From assembly GCA_034509735.1 (NCBI GenBank), contig JACGWO010000011.1:21064979-21128978 (forward strand): a stretch of 64,000 bases of DNA, in the 5' to 3' direction. Both the position numbers and the translations under genes were made by a program. How positions within the stretch are numbered: position 1 is the first letter of the stretch; every line of letters starts with the position of its first letter. The DNA comes from Sesamum alatum. Its lineage: Eukaryota > Streptophyta > Magnoliopsida > Lamiales > Pedaliaceae. Under the pieces are notes generated by a model. That model made no database searches. It saw only the letters and a list, made by a program, of their open reading frames with translations, and had not been told where the DNA came from. Below, one piece after another: positions 58,413 to 64,000 of this stretch.

Positions 58413-58869
58413 AAATAAGAACAAGAATAATTTTCAACAAAAATATTCATCAAAATGAATATTGTTCATTCATTCTAAACTATTCAATTTAAATAAAATA
58501 AAAATACTGCCAATGTCCTCAAATAAAAGAATTTACTTCAGCGCTTTAGTTGGTGATTTGGTCTTTTTAAAGATTATGCGCCGGTATTATCAACAATATG
58601 AGAAACGAATTAGAGAAAAATTATGTATATGAGTAATAGAGTAAATAAAAAAAATATATACTTATTTGTCTTTTTGGCCTTCTACATTCACTTTTCCGTC
58701 TCTTTTCGGATGAAAACGAAATTGGATTCCGGAGTGGTTCTATATACATGTTTTACTTTTCCTCCATCTATTCTTCCTAATCAAACACCAAACTTATTCT
58801 TATACATTCATTTTTATTTTCACTTCTCTTAGACATCCACTTTTCACCCCAACCAACCAAACCTTAATA

Positions 58870-58989
58870 GTTGGGACCAACTCGGTTCAAAATGGCAAGT
58901 CCAAAGACCAAAAACGTAACTCGTGGAACAAGGGGGTAAAATCGTTTCAGTGATATTATCGAGAGACCAAAATTATAATTTTTTCCAAA
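58870..58989. repeat. Fragment of a palindromic MITE
   Basis: The words AAAATGGCAAGTCC, GACCAAAAACGTAAC, CGAGAGACCAAAATTATAATT resemble the right half of 38087-38493-type MITEs. Only one half is seen. Confidence 0.4.
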
Positions 58990-61449
58990 ATCAGTAGTAG
59001 TCCTTATTTTTTTATTTTTATAAGAAATTTCAATGTAATAAAATTGATCATCTTTTATTTATAGTATTTTTTTGGCGATTTGCTATGTTTTTAATTTTAT
59101 TTATCTTTATTATATTATTCCTATGTATGATACAACTTTTCTTTTACTACCATATCCTAATGTCTTATTTTTAAATTATTGATGTGAAACGATTTTAAAC
59201 TAATCATTTATTAACCATTCTTAATCAAATTATAATCTAATTAGACATATGTAATATCACTATTTGTATCACAAGGACCATAACTATGCTAATTTTGTCG
59301 AAATATTGTCTACATTCTTTATTAACTTCTAAATATATTGCATTTTTTTTTGCCTTTATTTGTAATTTGTAATTTCATATTTTTAATGTGGTTTCTTGAT
59401 CTTATTCATATGAATCTAATTGGTATTGTCTATCTCATATTCAATAATATCTTACATTTTAACAAACTTATAGGGTGTTCGGCTAAACTTATTTGAAACA
59501 TCTTATAAGCTCTTACATCTTATAAGATGTTTTAAGAGCTCAAAAATGTTAATTCTATTTTAATTAGCAATAAGCTCTTAAATTATTTGGATAAATAAGA
59601 GACTAGAGCTTATAAGATGTTAAAGTGTTTTGTATAGAGTAAATTCTTTATATTGTAATAATGTCTCAAAAAGATTAGGTCAACTATTAGAATTTGCGAT
59701 CATATAAATAAATAGTTTTTTTTTTTATGGAAAAGTATCAATTATGCGAAGAATAAAAGTGAAAAATACTAACAAAATTATAAACATGATTTTGTCATTG
59801 AATGTTAAGATTAGTTAAAAGGCATAGCGATCTTATAAAAAAAGATAGGTTGAGCTTACTTTTTTTTCAAGAAAATAACTTCTAAGATCATGAACATTTT
59901 ATTTTGAGATCTTACAAGTTCTATAAAAAAAAATTATATATCAAAAAATTTTATGGAGCTAATAAGATGTTTTAAAAAGCTTATAATAAGCTTAACTATA
60001 CACCAACTTAATTTTTTATGTGCATACATCATTATCTAATATTGAAAAATCAAATAATAAGAGATTCTCTGAATAATTAAATTTTCATATGGAATTTCAA
60101 TTTAGTAAAAATAGTGCTTTTATTTGTCTATAACAATTTTTATTCTTTATACTTATTTAGTTTTGTTAACCTTAACTTATTTTTTTTTATAAATTTATTT
60201 TAAAGGAAAATATATGTATCTTTTGTTATTATAATTGAAATTTAATCTACGACTAATATGTTAGTATATAGTATAGTTATATCTAAAATTTTACTTTTAA
60301 TTGTTATTGTTTATTTCAATTTTATAGAGTTTTACCTTATTTTAGTAAATTAACTATACACATTAACTATATTTTCTTCTTGGTATTATTTTATTGATAT
60401 CTTTTTATTTCTAGATATTTTAACTTATTATATACTAATTCCTTGTTATTTCAAGAAGAAATAGTCCGAATCGAATAAACCCTCACTATCAAAATAATTA
60501 TGTTCATTATATTTTAATAGCATCAATTATATATAGTTAGATTTTAAATATAGTTATTTAATGTAATATTGGCTATACTATTTATCAACCTCTAACTTCA
60601 GCCATTTCAATTACATTTGTTGCTATTTTACCTCCATGATATTGTGAAAATATAAACAGAAGAAAATTTTATATACTTTGGTATTAGAGAAAGTACTTTA
60701 TTAATATGTTCTATTCTTATATTTAATTAGTATTCTAACTTGTCTAATATATAAGATTTACAAATTATATTATGCATTTCGAAGTTATAGAAATAATTAA
60801 TTTATTTGAATTGATTTATGATGGCCTCCTTATAGAACAAATTAATAAGTTGAGCCTTCTTTCCCTTTACTATTTTTTTAACTTTTTAAATGGAAATTTT
60901 GTAATATGAAATTTTATGACTAAATAGTATATTAATCTGTTAGTAAAATTTTTGAATTTATATATTTGTAAATAATGTTCCATTTGGCCAACTCTCATTA
61001 ACTATATATAAAATATTATGAACTGATAGTTATCAATCATTTTAAATTCAAAATTGTCTCAAAGTTTTGCTAGGGAACATCATCAATGACTTTAGAATTG
61101 TTACAAATATTATATTAATCTGTTAGTAAAATTTTTGAATTTGTATATTTGTGAGAAAGACATTTGTACTTTTACTTAACTTATTCTTAACAATAAAAAA
61201 GTTAGTTATAAAAAAATAAATTAGGCTCTAATAAAAGGAAAAACTATAGTAGTTCCAATTCCTCTCAACTACTTAGATATATTTGTTATTGTGTAAGTAG
61301 TTTCCAAGTATTAGGACTATTAAATTATTTTTCTTTTCAATAGATTTTTTTAAATAACTAATTTTGATGTATTATTAAAAAGATTACTTAAATAAGGATA
61401 TGAGTGTCTTTTCACAATGAGGAACAAACACTTAAGATATTCACACTTT

Positions 61450-61509
<60 letters not shown>

Positions 61510-61537
61510 TAAATAGAGATATAGATATAGATATAGA
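58990..61537 (-). mobile_element. Partial Helitron, same family as 4910-7876
   Basis: Read on the minus strand its 5' end is the TCTATATCTATATC sequence at 61537, and GTGTGAATATC with TTTGTTCCTCATTGTGAAAAG (61440-61400) matches the start of the Helitron at 7876. Segments 59030-59350 and 60040-60130 align in order with 5280-5650 and 5690-5790. The CTAG end was not found; the left side is cut by other repeats. No Rep/helicase ORF. Confidence 0.55.
61453..61510 (+). repeat. AAT microsatellite, about 19 units
   Basis: A perfect run of ATA/AAT trinucleotides, followed by a short GATATA run (61517-61537). It lies near the Helitron 5' end. Confidence 0.95.
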
Positions 61538-61639
61538 TTAATAAATATCTAAGAATCTAAGTTTAACCCCTATCGAGATACAGATGATTTTTACCCACAA
61601 ATTAAATATAAAAAAAAGAAGCTAACAATATATATTTTA

Positions 61640-62062
61640 GGGTAAATTACATCAATCTCCCCTAAGATTTGACATAATTACAAATACCCCCTCGTTGTTT
61701 GAAAAATTACACATACCCTTTGAAGTTTTCAATTTTTAACCAAAGGCTTGAAATTGACCATTTTGCCCTTGAATTTTTTATTAAAATTGTAGAAAAAACT
61801 GTCGAGATAAATTACATTATTACTCCTCTGTGGAAAACACTTAAGAAACCTCTCCATGCGCATTGTAGTCCAAATTTTTTTTAAGAATTAAATAAAAAAT
61901 ATTCAGTGTATAAGGGCATTGTGGTAAGTTCACCCATAAAAATATATGGAACTGGGTTATTTGTTAGACAATTACAAACCTCAGGGGGTATTTATAATTT
62001 TTCAAACAACGAGGAATATTTATAATTATGCCAAACCTAAGGAGAGTTAGTTGTAATTTACC
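61640..62062. mobile_element. Complete MULE-type MITE, 9-bp TSD
   Basis: The 423-bp element starts GGGTAAATTACATCAATC and ends GTTAGTTGTAATTTACC, with terminal repeats of about 75 bp (CATAATTACAAATACCCC, TCGTTGTTTGAAAAATTA). Flanks TATATTTTA and TGTATTTTA agree at 8 of 9. It is the type copy for the halves at 1810, 15587 and 22890-23074. Confidence 0.85.
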
Positions 62063-62071
62063 TGTATTTTA

Positions 62072-62600
62072 ACTGCATTTTATCTTTATCCACAATATGC
62101 AGGTTTTCTATACTTGTTCACGGAACTAATAGTTGAAATCACTTATTGTAGACAAACAACCTGAATTTTACACAATAATCAAATTTACCATTTTTATCTA
62201 TTTTGCTTCCATTGATGATTTCTACTTGTAATATTGCTAGTCATGGTTATCCATAACAAACAATTTCCACAAATTTGTGGCTGTTGGAGTTTGAAACGGA
62301 GTGGACAAACTATTAGAGACGGATACGGAAAAAGGCATATTCCGTCTCAAAAAAAGAGTCAAACGCTTGTCACCCGGTAACTGCGGTTAGATTCTTGACC
62401 ATAGTCCATTTCAAAAGTATCCGTTAAAATGATGCAAGAACCCCCAAATCCATCCATATATTTGGAGAGAGAGGGAGAGAGAATCGGTGGGAGAATTTGT
62501 TTTACTAAAATCTGAATAGAGAAGAAAAAGAATCTGAGGAAAATTTATTGAAAGGGAAGAAAATAAATACTTTTTCTATATATAGAGAGAGGAAAAGGGG
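62072..62600. promoter_or_regulatory. Upstream region of the NDL gene
   Basis: Less AT-rich from 62280. GA-rich stretches (GGAGAGAGAGGGAGAGAGAA at 62463) lie within 300 bp of the start codon; GA repeats are frequent in plant core-promoter regions. No factor site could be named with confidence. Confidence 0.4.
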
Positions 62601-62619
62601 AGACGAAAGAATCGCTTCG

Positions 62620-62628
62620 TATATAAGC
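62620..62628 (+). promoter_or_regulatory. Probable TATA box of the NDL gene
   Basis: CGTATATAAGCC at 62618-62629 lies about 130 bp before the start codon. A (GT)n and (GA)n leader (62692-62715) follows, consistent with a transcribed 5' UTR. Confidence 0.6.
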
Positions 62629-62753
62629 CATCGGGAGCTCAAGACTTGTCACATTTTTTTATATATTACACACCAGTTAATCGGAGGAGTATGTGTGTGT
62701 AGAGAGAGAGAGAGAAGGTAAATTTGTGTGCGTGTGTTGAAGAGGCGACGGCC

Positions 62754-62816
62754 ATGGCTGAATTTGGCGGTGATTCCGTTTGCCTCGATGTGGAGACGAT
62801 TTATCTCGGTGGAAAG
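62754..62816 (+). CDS. NDL protein (NDRG family), first exon only
   Basis: The 21-codon exon reads MAEFGGDSVCLDVETIYLGG and K, then a donor AAAG/GTTGGG. DVETIYLGGK is the conserved start of plant NDL (N-myc downregulated-like) proteins, alpha/beta-hydrolase-fold proteins that interact with the G-protein beta subunit and influence auxin-related growth; the pollen protein SF21 is a relative. The start codon lies in a strong context (GGCCATGGC). Intron 1 is at least 1.18 kb and runs past the window edge, as no exon with the expected next motif is visible. The remaining exons lie outside the window. Confidence 0.85.
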
Positions 62817-64000
62817 GTTGGGTTTTTTTTCTTTTTGGTTTTACTTGTTTAGGTTTTTGCTTGATGGGTATGTATAATTTCGTTCGTGTTGGCTAGTTGA
62901 ATTTCTTTTGTTTTTTTGGTGATTTTGTTGGTTGAAATGCTGTATGTTGTTTCCCATTCCGGAACATTTTCAAATTCATGTGTTCCTTAGTCCAATGCTT
63001 AAGAATGAAAAAGTTCCGAAGCCAATTGTTTGAGAATTCAGAGTTTATTCTTTTGATTGAGTTTAAATCTGCTTCCAGCTTGTGTATTTAGTCTGCCATT
63101 TGTCTTGAATGATTTCTTGATCTTGGGAAACTTTTTGTTGAACCAGTCTAGCTCTTTTAGTTTTGATTGTTTTCTTTTCCCTTGCAAATGGGTTTTTTCC
63201 TCCCCGGAAAAGAACTTGAGGTCTTAAGGTTCTTGTCTAACTTATTCGTGATCATACATTTTGCTTTCTGGTGATTGTCGGAACGGCCTTTTTGTTCAGT
63301 TGCTTGACATACAGTAGAAGAAAATAGATTGAGAGAGCTGTTTTTATCCAATTATGCTTTTCTGGATTTTTGTTAGAAAAATGAGTAGCAATGCCAAATG
63401 GCAATAATAGCTAACTCCATTTGAACAATAAAACGGTAACGGAAGATGAGATGCGACTTGTCTTTGTCTCTTGCCAGAAATTTTATCGAAATTCTTTGAG
63501 ATACACTAGGCTGAGGAAGTCGTGAATTTGTAAACTCGTTTGTGTTTTTGTAATTACAATTATACTTCGTCTTTTACAAGGCTGTTCTTATTAACTTCTT
63601 GTTCTTTAATGTCATTACCTAAAACAGGTTTATCATCTAGAGTGTCATGTGACACATGTAACTTTCTTTATTCAAAGTATTCTTTAATACAGCTTGGCTG
63701 TTACTTTGTCTATTCTGCTTATTTGCCAGTGGGTGAGAAGTTGCAATCATTATAATATTATAATATCTGTCACAATTTCATTTGATACCATACTTCTTTA
63801 GATCTGTAAATTGATTTTTTAAGTGTTGAATGATTGGAAATGGGGAAACCTTTTTCTGCTTTGACCTTTTCATTATTAATAATTTGCAGTCAGCATATGG
63901 GCTGAAATGGTGGGTGGTTGCACATAGTTAACTGTTTTCTTAAGACTGAAAAAGTTGCTGGTATAAATGCCAGTAAACTCCCTTCCTTGAAGGATGATTA
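62817..64000 (+). other. Intron 1 of the NDL gene (open to the right)
   Basis: T-rich intron sequence with several small ORFs but no TE terminus and no further NDL exon. An acceptor-like TTTGCAG at 63884-63890 is followed by sequence without NDL similarity. Confidence 0.65.

Larger units (their letters stand above)
55570..58866. mobile_element. Second copy of the 34928 TIR element, split by LTR material
   Basis: Positions 55570-55673 match the inverse of 35576-35680, 58423-58490 the inverse of 35390-35470, and 58580-58866 the inverse of 34928-35210. The right end CCAACCAACCAAACCTTAA equals the left end of the other copy. About 2.7 kb of LTR-type sequence (55674-58412) interrupts it. Confidence 0.65.

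Noticed and set aside
58623..58832. 69-residue ORF resembling the minus-strand ORF at 34918-35184
   Set aside because: The peptides match only because the DNA of the two TIR-element copies matches; each is frame-disrupted.

Overview
This window is AT-rich plant nuclear DNA. Four protein genes, or parts of genes, are recognisable, and most of the remaining sequence is layered transposable-element (TE) debris. Spliced GT-AG introns, plant gene families (class III chitinase, plastid-type CutA, NDL/NDRG, a plant C2H2-like family), Tat-lineage Ty3/gypsy elements, plant-style Helitrons starting TCTATACTAT and many MITEs all indicate a flowering plant, most likely a eudicot. I cannot name the species. 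All coordinates, splice sites and similarities were read by eye, with no database search.

Genes: (1) 2274-3146 (+), an intronless GH18 acidic endochitinase of the hevamine type. (2) 29149-30195 (+), an intronless C2H2-like zinc-finger protein in a GC-rich island. (3) 46105-49286 (+), a six-exon plastid-type CutA gene. (4) 62754 to beyond the right edge (+), the first exon of an NDL (N-myc downregulated-like) gene. An orphan exon-like ORF lies at 23549-23630.

Layout: 1-1.9 kb holds a Helitron end and MITE pieces. The chitinase follows. 3.9-7.9 kb is a MULE-like element with a 10-bp target-site duplication (TSD) and a 3-kb Helitron. 9.34-14.43 kb is a complete but non-autonomous LTR retrotransposon (TSD ATATG) with several tandem arrays and relics of gag and integrase. 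15.6-23.1 kb is a nested set: a MULE-type MITE split by other repeat DNA and by a decayed Tat-lineage gypsy element that keeps its 5' LTR but has no visible 3' LTR. 23.2-28.4 kb holds a CACTA-type MITE, a hAT-like shell with a MULE-like insertion, and a MULE-like element with a GC-rich core inside an older repeat. The zinc-finger gene follows. 30.6-41.5 kb holds MITEs, a small Helitron, a hAT transposase pseudogene split by a MITE, and a 1.63-kb almost entirely palindromic element. 42.2-44.0 kb is a copia LTR with a broken gag. A Helitron (44.4-45.2 kb) abuts the probable CutA leader. 49.3-55.4 kb holds MITEs and a MULE transposase pseudogene split by a 158-bp MITE. 55.6-58.9 kb is a TIR element split by LTR material that itself contains a 2.17-kb solo LTR. 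A partial Helitron, an AAT microsatellite and a MULE-MITE then lead to the NDL promoter.

The four genes are unrelated in function (extracellular chitin hydrolysis, probable nuclear regulation, metal-related plastid protein, G-protein-linked signalling) and show no operon-like link. I found no convincing new gene system. The most notable content is TE architecture: precise nested insertions with readable TSDs, GC-rich cores in two MULE-like elements, an out-of-frame tandem expansion in a gag leader, and long hairpin-forming elements.
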